Source: Avena insularis (Eukaryota; Streptophyta; Magnoliopsida; Poales; Poaceae). From it: 64,000 nt of DNA. Made by a program: the position numbers and the translations under genes. The stretch spans positions 441,244,028-441,308,027 of the forward strand of contig CM042688.1 of the NCBI GenBank assembly GCA_023614405.1, read 5' to 3'. Numbering within the stretch: position 1 is the stretch's first letter; every line of letters starts with the position of its first letter. Under the pieces are notes generated by a model. The model saw nothing but the letters and a program-made list of their open reading frames with translations. It was not told where the DNA came from and did not search any database. Shown here in pieces: positions 11,506-23,181 of the stretch.

Positions 11506-12379
11506 CAGGCCTAGCCTAGCATGGGATGGAGTTGTACTGTCCTCTCAAATAAATGGTCATGGCAGAGAGACGGTTTGGAGTATACTCGGAGCTCCTCTTG
11601 CCGAATGTAATAATCCTTTGATCTTCTGCATTCATCATCTTGTGCAGTCACTACTGTACTACTACTACTGTAACTAATAAACACATAAAGGTTCCACCGG
11701 TAATTAAGGAACCAAAACTAGAATACTACAACTCTCGAACTCTTGTGTAGTACAAAAACAAAATGCTCACAAAATAGGCTACCAGTATGGCAGTACCATC
11801 TGTACACCCACACGCTGCCACCTCAAATAAGCTTGCCTGCCACACCGCCAATTTCCTCTCCCCTGTCAGCCTTACCGGACCCAAAATCCAACATCTCTCG
11901 GTTCAATAAAGAAAAAAAGTCGACAATCTCTCAAAAAATCAATGATCTACCAAAAGAAAATCCATTGTCTAATGCTTCTCGTCCATTATGAACGGACGGT
12001 TGCAATTGCTCGAGTGCCACGTGGGAGTATTAGACGTCTGAGCTACTGGTTGTAGCTCCATAAAAGCATGCGCTTGGAAGCGGCAGAAGAATTTATTCTC
12101 TGTCAGTGACGGAAGAAGATCGACGATATACAATACCAAATTAACAAGTCAGTGGCTTTATCCGTCTGACTAGTGAGAGCCGACACGAGTGGTGAACAGC
12201 TTGAAGCGCAGTGCAATAGGTGCCTTTAAGGCATACATTACGTACACCTCCGTTCTGATTTAGCATTGTCACATAGTGCTAAATAACTTAGACTACTCCA
12301 GTAACTTGCACATGTACCTTCATCATAGTGGATAACAACATGTGTGTAGTGTCACGCAAAGGCCTAATTAATTAGGTTA
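11506..12379. other. Spacer, no gene recognised
   Basis: Mixed-composition sequence with one 82-codon Pro/Ser-rich frame (11743-11991) lacking any recognisable domain. Confidence 0.35.
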
Positions 12380-12550
12380 CACTCCCTTCGTTTAGAAATA
12401 TAAGACGTTTTAGCTTTGTGAATCGAATGTATCTAGACGTCTTTTAGTGTATGGGTTCGTAGAGGTTAAGAGTGAACCTATACACTAAAAGGGGTCTAGA
12501 TACATTCATCTCACAAAGCTAAAGCGCCTTATATTTCTGAACGGAGGGAG
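12380..12550. mobile_element. Stowaway-type MITE 1
   Basis: Left end ACTCCCTTCGTTTAGAAATA and right end TATTTCTGAACGGAGGGAGT are inverted repeats. The inner arms (TTTAGCTTTGTGAATCGAATG / CATTCATCTCACAAAGCTAAA) also pair, so the element folds into a long hairpin. TA flanks both ends, the normal Tc1/mariner target duplication. The length (about 170 bp) is typical of grass Stowaway families. It is non-autonomous and non-coding. Confidence 0.9.
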
Positions 12551-12965
12551 TAGAATCATATACGACTAGTATTTGTATGTGTGATGTTATGGTAACTAGT
12601 TAAGTTGTTGCGTCAGTTTCTTTTTTCATTGATTAACTCTAAAAAGAAATTTAATTCGAGACAAGTATCTACGCATACTTGTAGTTCAAGTTTGTCAAGA
12701 TGCAAAATCTTAGGAAGAAGTTGAACCTCTTGTCAAACTCTATGTGGTTTCTGATACGGAGTATATTAATTGACTGTCCGATGGGTGCCTACAAAAGTTT
12801 TTTCTTAAAACTTTCAAAGAAACCTACAATTTACTTGTAGTTAAAATTTGACCTAATTTTGATGAATCTACATAGAGTCATTCAAGTGGCGGAGTTAGCC
12901 AGGAAGTTTAAAAACGCGTAAAACATAGGAATCGTTAGTACAACATGTTGGTCCACTATATATAC
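12551..12965. repeat. Mosaic repeat family: degenerate B block
   Basis: This block shares GCATACTTGTAGTTCAAGTTT, TGCAAAATCTTAGGAAGAAG, CCTACAATTTACTTGTAGTT and CAACATGTTGGTCCACTATA with the B units at 15.5-16.9 kb and 20.0-21.4 kb. It directly precedes the A array. Confidence 0.7.
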
Positions 12966-15525
12966 TAGTAAGTTGCACGTGCCTTGCATGTGAGACTCAG
13001 ATAGTAGACGTATGACATATCATCACTATATACAATTATAATTAGTAAAACACAAAAAATTATAAATTCGATCAACATCTATAAAGTATGGGTCTATATT
13101 TGGTCCTCGTACTTTGTACCATCATGTAGAAGTCAAAGATTATTAGCTACCTAACAATGAAATTTTTGATAACATGGTCTAGAGAAACAAGGGAGAAGAT
13201 TCTAGTATGATGGAGAAGTGTGTTTTGAGGTTTGTGCATAGCATTCATTATTCTGAAGACTATCAATAGAATCTTCGAGATGCTAGAATGGAAAAGAAGA
13301 TCCAACGGCTAGAAAAGCTGGGATTCCATGAGTCTTGATCCAACGGTCAACATTCAAAGTTATTCGTACACTATATAGTGGTTTGTAATTAAGACTATCA
13401 ATAGAAGACTATCAATATAAATGTTTGGATTCGTGAGTCTTGATCCAACGGTCAATATTCAAAGATGTTTGTACACTATTTCGTGGTAAGATCATGTAGA
13501 AGTCAACGATTATTAGCTACTAGTAAGTTGCACGTGAGACTCAGATAGTAGACATATGACATATCATCACTATATATAATTATAATTTGTAAAGCACAAA
13601 AAATAATAAATTTGATCAACATCTATAAAGTATGGGTGTATATTTGGTCCTTGTACTTTGTATCATCATGTGTAGAAGTCAAAGATTATTATCTAGCTGC
13701 TAACACATGAAATTTTTGATAACATGGTGTAGAGAAACAAGGGAGAAGATTCTAGTATGATGGAGAAGTGTGTTTTGAGGTTTGTGCATAGCATTCATTA
13801 TGCCGAAGACTATCAATAGAATCTTCTAGATGCTAGAATGGAAAAGAAGATCCAACAGCTAGAATATGATAGGATTCGCGAGTCTTGATCCAACGGTCAT
13901 CATTCAAAGTTATTCGTACACTATATAGTGGTTTGTAATGAAGACTATCAATAGAATCTTCAAGATGCTAGAATGGAAAAGCAGATCGAACGACTGGAAA
14001 TGTTGCGATTCGCGACTCTTGATCCAACGGTTAATATTCAGTTAGTTGTTTGTACACTATATAGTGGTAAAGTTAACAATTATTAGCTACTAGTAAGTTG
14101 CATAGGAGGCTTAGATAGTAGATGTGTGACATATCATCACTAGATAAAATTATAATTGGTAAAGCACAAAACATTATAAATTTGATCAACATCTATAAAG
14201 TATAAGGGTGTATATTTGATCCTTGTACTTTGTATCATCATGTAGAAGTCTAAGATTATTAGCTACCTAACACATGAATTTTTGGATAACATGGTCTAGA
14301 GAAACAAGGGAGAAGATTCTAGTATGGTGGAGAAGTTTGTTTTGAGGTTTGTGCGTAGCATTTATTATGCCGAAGATTATCAATAGAATCTTCTATATGC
14401 TAGAATGGAAAAGAACATCGAACGGCTATAAATGCTAGGATTCCTGAGTCTTAATCCAACGGTAAAAATTCAAAGTTATCCGTACACTATATAGTGGTTT
14501 GTACAGAAGACTATCAATAGAATATTCAAGATGCTAGAATGGAAAAGAAGATCCAACGACCTGAATTGTTGGGATTCGCGAGTCTTGATCCAACGGTCAA
14601 TATTCAAAGTTGTTTTACACTATATAGTGGTAGGATCATGTAGAAGTCAACGATTATTAGCTACTAGTAAGTTGCACATGATTCTCAGATAGTAGACGTA
14701 TGACATATCATCACTATATAAAATTATAATTTGTAAAGCACAAAAAATTATAAATTTGATCAACATCTATAAAGTATGGGTGTATATTTGGTCCTTGTAC
14801 TTTGTATCATCATGTGTAGAAGTCAAAGATTATTAGCTACCTGCTAACACATGAAATTTTTGATAACATGGTGTAGAGAAACAAGGGAGAAGATTCTAGT
14901 ATGATGGAGAAGTGTGTTTTGAGGTTTATACAAAGTATTCATAATGTCAAATACTATCAATAGAATCTTCTAGATGCTAGAATGGAAAAGAAGATCCAAC
15001 AGCTAGAAATGCAGGATTCATGAGTCTTGATCCAACGGTCAACATTAAAAGTTATTCGTACACGATATAATGGTAAGATAAGATAAGATAAGACAAGATA
15101 CTAGTAGGTTGCACGTGCCCTACAGGTGAGGATCAGATAATAGACGTCTGGCATATCATCAGTATATAAAACTATAATAGGCAAAGTCGAAAAAATATAA
15201 ATTTGATCAGCATCTATAAAGTATGGGTCTATATTTGGTTATTCTACTTTGTATCATCATGTGTACAAGTCAAAGATTATTAGCTACCTAACACTTGAAA
15301 TTCTTGGTAACATGGTCTAGAGAAACGAGGGAGAAGATTCTAGTATGATGGAGACGTGTGTTTTGAGAGGTTTATGCATAGTGCATTCATTATGTTTAAG
15401 ACTATCAATAGAATATTCTACATGCTAGAATGGAAAAGAAGATCCAATGGCTGGAAATGTTTGGATTCGCGAGTCTCGATCCAACGGTCAATATTCAAAG
15501 TTATTCGTACACTATATAGTGGTAA
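12966..15525. repeat. Mosaic repeat family: A array, five units of about 435-575 bp
   Basis: The marker TAGTAAGTTGCACGTG (or close variants) starts units at 12966, 13521, 14091, 14665 and 15102. Each unit carries GACATATCATCACTATAT, AAATTTGATCAACATCTATA, ATAACATGGTCTAGAGAAAC and one or two copies of a core of about 110 bp (AGACTATCAATAGAATCTTC, GAATGGAAAAGAAGATCCAA, GAGTCTTGATCCAACGGTCA, CGTACACTATATAGTGG). The 134-codon frame at 15356-15760 crosses repeat blocks and is not considered a gene. Short GATAA-type microsatellites follow the core near 15070. Confidence 0.85.
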
Positions 15526-16870
15526 GGTAAGATGTCTAAAAACATGGCTTGTGTCATTTAGATCCTTACTCTTCAGATTGTCTTTACAGAAAGGAACAAT
15601 CTCGTCGTCACTCGCAAAATTAGGAATGATATTTCCTTATATTTGGAAACTCACATCGACGACATTGTTTACTACAAGAAGATGCACCCGTATACCTCTG
15701 AAAAGACAATTAACTCAAGAGCAATCTAGCGCATTTACTTGTAGCTCAAGTTTGATATAATTTTGTTAAATTGTCAATATGCAAAATCTTAGCAAGAAGT
15801 TGAACTTGTTGTAAAAACTATCGGTGGTGGTTTGTGATATATTAAATCAGCCCCCAATGGTTACCTCTAAAACACGTAAATCTATCAATGCAACCTACAA
15901 TTTACTTGTAGTTCAAAATTGAATTAATTTCAATAAATCGATAAAAAATCAATTTCAAGTGGGCAAAGTTAGCTATAGAATAAGTTTGAAAACTCAAAAT
16001 ACATGGGAATCATAAGTACAACATGAGGGTCCACTATATATGTCTGAAAGCATGGCTTGTGGCATTCACGTCCATATCCTTCGGACTTTGTTTACGAAAA
16101 CAAACAATAATCTCATCATCACTTGGAAAATTGAGAATGTTCTTTCCTGATAGTTGGAAACTCACACCGGCGGTACTGATTACTACAATAAGATGCATCC
16201 ATCTACCTCTATAGAGACATTTAATTAAAGAAAAATCTATCGCGCTTACTTCTAGCTCAAGTTTGAGATAATTTTTCGTTAAATCGTCAAGATGCAAAAT
16301 CTTAATTAGAAAGGAGTTAAAAACCTATTGTCAAAACTCTTGCTTGTTTTCTGATATATTAACTGAGCCCCCAATGGGTACACCTCCAAAAGTTTTTTGT
16401 AATTTTTTAGAAGCAACCTACAATAATTTAGTTGTTGTAGTTCAAGTTTGAGCAAATTTCGATAAATATAGGCATGAAGTCATTCAAGTGGGGCAAAGTT
16501 AATTAGCTACATAGGGAGTTTGAAACTCATAAAACATGGGAATTGTAAGTAAAACACGTTGATCCACTTAATATGTCTAAAAGCTTGGCTTATGGCATTG
16601 AGATCCATATTCTTTAGACTTTCTTTACATAAAAGAACCATCTCGTCATAGTTAGAAACTCACACCGACGACATTGTTTACTAGAAGAAGATGCACCCAT
16701 ATACCTACGAAAATACATTTAATTCAAGAGCATCGCGCATACTTGTAGCTCAAGTTTGATCTATTTTCGATAAATTGATAATAAGTCACTAAAGTGTGCA
16801 AATTTTGCTAGGACGAAGCTTGAAAAATCCTAGTACTAAAAACTTGGGCATTACATATAAGAAACCGTTG
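15526..16870. repeat. Mosaic repeat family: B array, about 2.7 units of about 510-530 bp
   Basis: AAAACATGGCTTGTGTCATT at 15539 recurs as AAAGCATGGCTTGTGGCATT near 16048 and AAAGCTTGGCTTATGGCATT near 16580. Each unit continues with CTTTACAGAAAGGAACAATC, GGAAACTCACACCGACGACA, TACTACAAGAAGATGCACCC, TGCAAAATCTTAGCAAGAAG and CCCCCAATGGGTACCTCCAA variants. Confidence 0.8.
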
Positions 16871-17640
16871 GTCTAGTTTGTGTGATAATTGGGGTGGTTG
16901 CATTTTCTTTTAACTATGGTAGGTCTCGTAGGAGAGAGGTGCTTGAGAGTTAACACGATTGATGGAAGTACAACTTACACCAAGGACCTCATAAAAAAAT
17001 GAAAATTGCATCCAAGTCCATCCATTTAACACAATGACCCTAAAACTGAATAATGAAGTGTGTGTGTTTTGTGGTTTGCGCATACTAGAGTTCATCGTGC
17101 TAAAGACTATCAATAGAATCTTTCTCGATGCTAAGGGAAAATAGAAGATCTAACGGTTAGCAATGTTTGGATTTGGCAGTCTTGATCCAGCGGTCAATGT
17201 TCGAAGTTAATTCGTACACTATACAATGGTGGTATGGTATTGTAAGATATAATACAAGATAAAGATAAGACAAGAAGTACCGCGAATTGCCGATCTAATG
17301 GTTGGTCTCGTAGGAGCAAGGTGCTTGAGAGTTAAGACGGCCTGTCGAAGTACAAGTTACATCAAGGACCTCATAAAAATGAAAATTGCATCCAAGTCCA
17401 TGCATGCATTTAGCACAAGGACCCTGAAACTGAGCAATGAAGTGTGTGTTTTGAGGTATGCGCATACTAACGTCCATTGTGCTAAAGACTATCGGTTGAA
17501 TCTTTCTAGATGCTAATAATGGAAAAGAAGATTCAATGGTTAGCAAAGTTTGGATTTGCTGGTCTTGATCCAACAGTCAATGTTCAAAGTTTGGATCTGC
17601 CTATCTTGATCCCACGGTCAATGTTCAAAACTGGTTCAAA
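16871..17640. repeat. Mosaic repeat family: C array, two units of about 385-400 bp
   Basis: The marker ATGGTTGGTCTCGTAGGAG occurs at 16915 and 17298. Units contain GCTTGAGAGTTAACACGG, AATGAAAATTGCATCCAAGT, GAAGTGTGTGTTTTGAGG and a version of the same core found in A. At 17545-17630 part of the core (GTTTGGATTTGC to GTCAATGTTCAAA) is itself tandemly repeated. Confidence 0.8.
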
Positions 17641-18175
17641 ATTGCCTTCCCTCCCGATGTTTGGCCGATCTTTTGGATAACATTCCCTCCCGATGTTTGG
17701 GAAGCAAGTGAAAATTTCGAAAACTGGAAAAGTTTGAATTTTGTTGCCGTGCGGCTGCCGAACACGCCAAAGACATAGAGCCGCCGTACCAAGGCACACA
17801 TGCGGAGCGCCACGCTGTGGACGAGGGGAGAGAGATCATCCGGACCGGTGCGCGAGGGGAAAGGGGAGGAGAGATGGAGCATAGGAAAGGAGAGAGAACA
17901 CATGATTTGTTTTGCATGCATAGGTCCTGAAATTTACTACTAGTAGAGTGTACACTGTAAGGCCGCATGAGTACCTCGTGTCAGAAACCCATCATAACTT
18001 TGCTCTGACATGGAACAGCCTTCAACTTCTCTTCTCTGCTGCCCTCTTCCCCTGCCAACGTTTTATTCTCTCAGCATGTACAACGCATGGACATAGGTGA
18101 CCATATGTCTAAGAAAATAAATATACTACTCCTGCGTTGTGTAAAAAAGGACACCTTAATAAGGCTCAGATAGTA
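17641..18175. other. Unique interval inside the repeat mosaic
   Basis: Higher-GC sequence unlike the flanking repeats. CCCTCCCGATGTTTGG occurs twice, near 17651 and 17687. Minus-strand frames of 98 and 110 codons (17625-17968) have no recognisable domain and overlap one another in different frames, so they are not called as genes. Confidence 0.4.
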
Positions 18176-18532
18176 AACATATGACATATCATCACTATAT
18201 AAAATTATAATTGGTAAAGCACAAAAAATATACTACTATAATGGACAATTTTGAATTGGATCGATAGCACCAATCCTGACCGTTGGGTTGTTGGATCCAA
18301 TGGTTTAGACAAGCTGGATTCGTGTTAAATAGTACCTAGAGAAAACTCCACCATGCATGTTCTACAACCATCATGTCACCACCCCCAAAATTTCATAGCA
18401 CAGTAGACTGTATTCTCTCTACTTATATACTACTATAGTGGAGCAGTTTTGAATTGGATCCATAACACTAATCATGACCATTGGGCTGTTAGATCCAATG
18501 GTTCAGAGCAACTGGATTTGTGTTGAATAGTA
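18176..18532. repeat. Mosaic repeat family: D block, about 200-bp unit, nearly two copies
   Basis: TTTTGAATTGGATC, CCGTTGGGTTGTTGGATCCA and CTGGATTCGTGTTAAATAGT (18250-18330) recur at 18450-18530 with an offset of about 203. The second copy is broken by the MITE at 18533. The same sequence in reverse orientation is at 62.84-63.13 kb. Confidence 0.8.
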
Positions 18533-18793
18533 CTCCCTCCGCCAAAATATAAGGCTCCTAAGGATTAGTCAAAAGTCAACATTTTTTAAGTTTGACCATG
18601 ATTATACACAAAAATATAAAAATTTAGAATACTAAATTAATATCAATAAATTCACCGTAAAGTATATTTTCTTAATATGTCCATTCAATATTGTAGATGT
18701 AGATATTTGTTTTTAAATATTTGGTCAAAGTTAGTAAGGTTTGCCTTTTGACCAATCCTTAGGCGCCTTATATTTTGGGACGGAGCAAGGGAG
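18533..18793. mobile_element. Stowaway-like MITE 2 inserted in the repeat mosaic
   Basis: The left end CTCCCTCCGCCAAAATATAAG and right end CTTATATTTTGGGACGGAG form terminal inverted repeats. TA flanks both sides (18531-18532 and 18794-18795). The right terminus carries a small extra CAAG between the two G-rich parts. Inner CTAAGGATTAGTCAAAAG / TTTTGACCAATCCTTAG also pair. It interrupts the D block, so it post-dates the array. Confidence 0.85.
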
Positions 18794-20050
18794 TACATAC
18801 CTAGATGCTAGAATGCAAAAGAAGATCCAATGGTTAGCAATGTTTGGATTTGCCAATCTTGATCCAACTGTTAATGTTCAAAGTTAATATCTACACTATA
18901 TGTAGTGGAATGGTATATATTGTAAGAGACAAGATAAAGATAAGATAGAAGTAATGCGAATGTCCGATCTAATGCTAGGTCTCGTAAGAGCGAGGTGCTT
19001 GGGAGTTAACACGGTCGGTGGAAGTACAAGTTACATTAAGGACCCCATAAAAAATGAAAATTGCATCCAACAAGTCCGTGCATTTAGCACAAGGACCCTT
19101 AAACCGAGTAATGAAGTACTATGTGTTTTGAGGTTTATGCATACTAGTGTTCATCATTCTAAAGACTATCAGTAGAATCTTTCTAGATGCTAAGAATGGA
19201 AAAGAAGATCCAACGGTTAGCAATGTTTGGATATGCCAGTTTTGATCCAACGGTCAATGTTCAAATAAGTTAATCCCTACACTATGTAGTGGTGGTATGC
19301 ATGGTATTGTAAGAGATAAGAGACAAAGATAAAGGTAAGATAAGAAGTTCTATGAATGGTCGATCTAATGGTAGGTCTCGTAGGAAGCGAGGTGCTTTGA
19401 GAGTTAACACGGTGGGTAGAATTACAATTTACATCAAGGACCTCATAAAAAATGAAAATTGCATCCAAGTCCATGCATTTAGCACAACGACGACCCTGAA
19501 ACTAAGCAATGAAGTGTATGTTTTGAGCTAGAGGATTATGTATACTAGCGGTCATCGTGCTAAAGACTATTAGTAGAATATTTCTAGATGCTAAGAATGG
19601 AAAAGAAGATCCAACGGTTAGCAGTGTTTGGATTTGCTAGTCTTGATCCAATGGTCAATGTTCAAAGTCAATCCGTACACTATATGTAGTGCGTGGTATG
19701 GTATGTTATTTTAACAGATAGGACAAGATAAAGATAAGATAATAAGAACTACTACAAATGGCTGATCTAATGGTTGGTCTAGTAGGTGCGATGTGCTTGA
19801 GAGTGAACACGGTCGGTGGAAGTAAAAGTTACATATCAAGGACCTCATAAAAAATGAAAATTGCATCCAAGTCCATGCATTTAGCACAAGGATCCTAAAA
19901 CTGAGCAATGAAGTGTGTGTTTTGAGGTTTGCGCATACTAGCGTTCATCTTTCTTATCAAGACTATTAGTAGAATCTTTTTAGATGCTAGGAATGGAAAA
20001 GAAGATCCAACTATTAGCAAAATGTTTGGATTTGCGAGTCTTGATCCAAC
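18794..20050. repeat. Mosaic repeat family: second C array, three units of about 400 bp
   Basis: The marker GGTCTCGTA occurs at about 18976, 19374 and, as GGTCTAGTA, 19776, giving periods of about 397-401. Each unit includes GGACCTCATAAAAAATGAAA, GCATTTAGCACAAGGACCCT and the shared core. The ORFs within it reflect this periodicity. Confidence 0.8.
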
Positions 20051-21430
20051 TTGTCATCAAAACTCTCGTTGGATGGTTTCACATATATTAATTGTGACCC
20101 CCGATGGATACCTCCAAAAGATTTTTTGTAGAACTTCCATAGTAACCTAAAATTTACTTATACAAGTTCAAATCTGACCTATTTTCGATAAATCGACATA
20201 AAGTCATTCAATTGGGTGGAGTTTGGTAGGCATTTTTGAATTGGATCCATAGTACCAATCATGGACGTTGGGCTCTTAGATCCAATTGTTCAGAGTAGTT
20301 GGATTCGTGTTGAATGCTATCTAGAGCAAACTCCACCATGTTCTAGATAGTTATTATTAATATACTTAATGTATGCCTTTTTCTCTAACAAGACTCTTGG
20401 TTAATAACAACTTAATGTTCGTTAAATCCATTTCATATAGTATATACGAGTGTGGCATGTGCCTGTGTGTGTGTGTGCGTGAAAACTTTGGCTTGTGGCA
20501 TTTATTTAGATCAATATTCTTCGGACTTCCTTTATAAGAGAGAATGATCATGCCATGACTCGAAAAATTGAGAATGTCCTTTCCTGGTAATTGGAAACTC
20601 ACACCAACGACATTGTTTACTACAAGAAGATGCACCCATCTACCTCTGAAAAGACATTTAATTCAAGAGCAGTCTATCATGCTTACTTGTAGCTCAAATC
20701 TAACTTAATTTCATTAAAATGATGCAAAATCTTAGCAAGAAGTTGAACCGTACCTATATATCATCAAAACTCTTGGTGGTTTCCCATATATTAATTGACC
20801 CCTCCCCCCGATAGATATGGGTACCTCCAAGAGAGATCTTTCGTCAAACTTTCAAAGCAACCTACAGTTTACTTGTTGTAGTTCAATTTGTACCTAATAA
20901 TTTCGATAAATCGGCATAGAATCAATCAAGTGGGCGAAGTTAGCTAGGATATTTGAGAACTCATAAAACATGGGAAATCATAAGTACAACATGTTGGTCC
21001 ACAATGTATGTCTGAAAACTTACCTCGTGTGTCATTCAGATCCATATTCTTCACACTTTCTTTACGGGAAAGAACAATCTCGTCATCACACTCGAAAAAT
21101 TGAGAATGTTCTTTCCTGAGATAGTAGGAAACTCATAGTGATAGAATTGTTTACTACAACAAGATGCACCTATAGACCTCCGAAAAGACATTTAATTCAA
21201 GAGCAATCTATATTGCGGTTACTTGTAGCTCATGTTTGACCTAATTTCGTTAAATTGTCAAGATGCAAAATCTATCTTAGCAAGAAGTTAAACCTATTAT
21301 CAAAACTCTTTGTGTTTTGTGATATATTAATTGACCCCTCGATGGGTACGTCCAAAAGCTTTTTTGAAAAACTTTCAAAGCAACCTACAATTTTCTTAGA
21401 CACGAGGCTAGTAAATTTCTAAGCTACGTA
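20051..21430. repeat. Mosaic repeat family: second B array with a D fragment
   Basis: B markers occur at 20488 (CTTTGGCTTGTGGCATTT) and about 21010, a spacing of about 520. A D fragment (TTTTTGAATTGGATCCATAG to GAGCAAACTCCACCATG) lies at 20231-20343. A GT microsatellite is at 20460-20480. The block ends near 21430. Confidence 0.75.
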
Positions 21431-21681
21431 TAGTAAGGGCGTGTGTAGTGTCTAGAAGTAGCTATGAAAACTACTTTGGATCCAGCGTTTAGAACTGAAG
21501 TGGGTCCACACAACCATGCTAACAATTAAAATAGACTATTATCCACTAAATAGTGGGCCCTCACAATTGATTCTCTTAGACATAAGTCTAGCACTAGAAT
21601 CACCTTGAAGAATCCTTTTGTTAGCACTACCCACTCCACCGTTAAGATATATGTTTAAGACTTGACATCGTGCATGCTTTG
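21431..21681. other. Spacer, no gene recognised
   Basis: Short unique sequence between the repeat mosaic and the next tandem repeat. Confidence 0.3.
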
Positions 21682-22600
21682 ATGTCTAGGACCAATGGGC
21701 TCACCACCGTGGGGCCCCATTGTTATTAGTGGTCTAGTTATATCCTATAGCAGCCAACGAATGTTAGATTTGACTCCTCTAGCTCTTCCTTCTCGATGAA
21801 GCCTCGATGCTCGGCTTTGGAGGATGGTTATGAGGGCAGTAGGTGTCTATGGTGACTTCGTCAAGCTCAAACCCCCCACCGGGCAGTCTGAAGACACAAT
21901 CTTTCGTAGGTGCTCATAGGGGTAGGATATGCGTTCATGCGTTCATAGGGGTGAGTGTGTGTATGCATTTGTGATGGGCCTTCTGTTTGTATTATCTTTT
22001 GCTCTGTTTTCCGAAATTAATTGTAATGGTCACTGGTGTCTAGGTTCTATGGGCTCACTACCGAGGGCCACATTATTAGTGGTTCAATTACATCCCATAG
22101 AAGCCAACAAATATGAGCTCCAACCCCCTAGCACTTCCGTTGCCATGAAGCCTCGGCGCTCGACCTTGAAGGATGGTTATGAGGGCAGTGAGAGGCGATG
22201 TTCCCGTCAATATATAGTGAGGTGCCTATGGTGACTTCGTCAAGCTCAAGCCCCGCAGGATCAGTGTCAAGATCCAGTCTTTCTGAAGTGCTCATAGGTG
22301 TAGGGTGTGCGTACCTGCATTCGTAGGGGTGAGTGTGTGTATGCATTTTTGAGCGTCTCCGTTTTGTAACGGGTTTTCGTAAAAAGATAGGGGGGCCTTT
22401 GGTTTATTTACTTATTGAGTTTTGATCTGTTTTCCAAAAGTACTCCATGTAATGCAAGCCAAACTAAGTGAGTGACGTTTGGGGGGCCGCGGGATCAGTG
22501 TCAAGATCTAGTCTTTCTAGTAGTAGCCAGCGAATGTAAGGACCGGCTCCCCTACCTCTTCCTTCTCCATTAAGCCTCTACACTAGGCTTTGAAGGTGTG
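21682..22600. repeat. Retroposon-like tandem repeat, about 354-bp unit, two copies plus a partial third
   Basis: TGGGCTCACCACCG, GCCAACGAATGT, GATGAAGCCTCGATGCTCGG, GGATGGTTATGAGGGCAGT, GGTGACTTCGTCAAGCTCAA, GTGCTCATAGGGGTAGG and CATAGGGGTGAGTGTGTGTA occur in the same order in 21682-22034 and 22036-22380; a part recurs at 22490-22600 in rearranged order. The GTGCTCATAGGGG and GGGGTGAGTGTG words resemble the 3' tails of abundant Triticeae retroposons. That is recall, not a search, so the class is left open. Confidence 0.65.
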
Positions 22601-22737
22601 CTCTTTTTTCGAGCAATGTCGGCGGATTCAGTCATGCCGGTCTGACGAAGGACGGGGGATCTTGATGCGCAAGGCGGCCGGGTTAGGGTAAGTACGCCAG
22701 AGTTCACGGTCTAAGTTTATTTTCTCGAATTCAGCTT

Positions 22738-23181
22738 ATGGGTTCTCTCCTATTGGGGTTTTTCTCTATTCTGCCTATCTCGATCGACGATGTTTCCTGG
22801 GTTCAGATGCCGGCATGGATGGTAGACGCAGAGTGGTACGGCATCGTTACCTATGCAAATCTTCGGCTCTGGTGCGATTGTGCCCTGGCGCCCCATCGCC
22901 GCGTTGCGTTTGAGGGAACAAACTTCGGTCGTAGGTTCTTGGGTTGCAACTACCAATGTGAGCGTTGCATGTTTGTCCACTGGGTAGATCTACCGCACTC
23001 ACTTTCGCTGCAGCGCGCGATGATGTCGCTGTGGTTACAGCTCGAGATCTGTGATGACCTCGAAGAGGAGGAGCAGGAGCGCCATCAGATGCATGCCGAG
23101 GAGATGGCTGCAGAGTTAACGGATGTCTCCAACTCACTGCATTCAGTCATAAATAGGATAGATGCTCTTAGATTTGGGTAA
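22738..23181 (+). CDS. GRF-type zinc-finger small protein
   Basis: The 147-codon frame has a GRF-like zinc-binding pattern at residues about 44-82: LWCDCALAPHR, then GTNFGRRFLGCNYQ, CERCMFVHWVD. This supplies Cys-x-Cys, the G-R-x-F-x-x-C signature and a final C-x-F-x-x-W. A charged, Glu-rich segment (DDLEEEEQERHQMHAEE, residues about 104-120) follows, then a probable amphipathic helix. GRF fingers in other proteins bind single-stranded nucleic acid; many grass copies are short and uncharacterised, some mobile. The upstream 23 residues are hydrophobic and GTTCAG precedes the ATG at 22807, so the start could be 22807 after a spliced leader. The frame ends TTTGGGTAA with no interruption, making it the cleanest host-like ORF in the window. 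Expression is unknown. Confidence 0.6.
   Translation: MGSLLLGFFSILPISIDDVSWVQMPAWMVDAEWYGIVTYANLRLWCDCALAPHRRVAFEGTNFGRRFLGCNYQCERCMFVHWVDLPHSLSLQRAMMSLWLQLEICDDLEEEEQERHQMHAEEMAAELTDVSNSLHSVINRIDALRFG

Noticed and set aside
15356..15760. 134-codon plus ORF
   Set aside because: Crosses the border of A and B repeat blocks and is not kept open in the other units.
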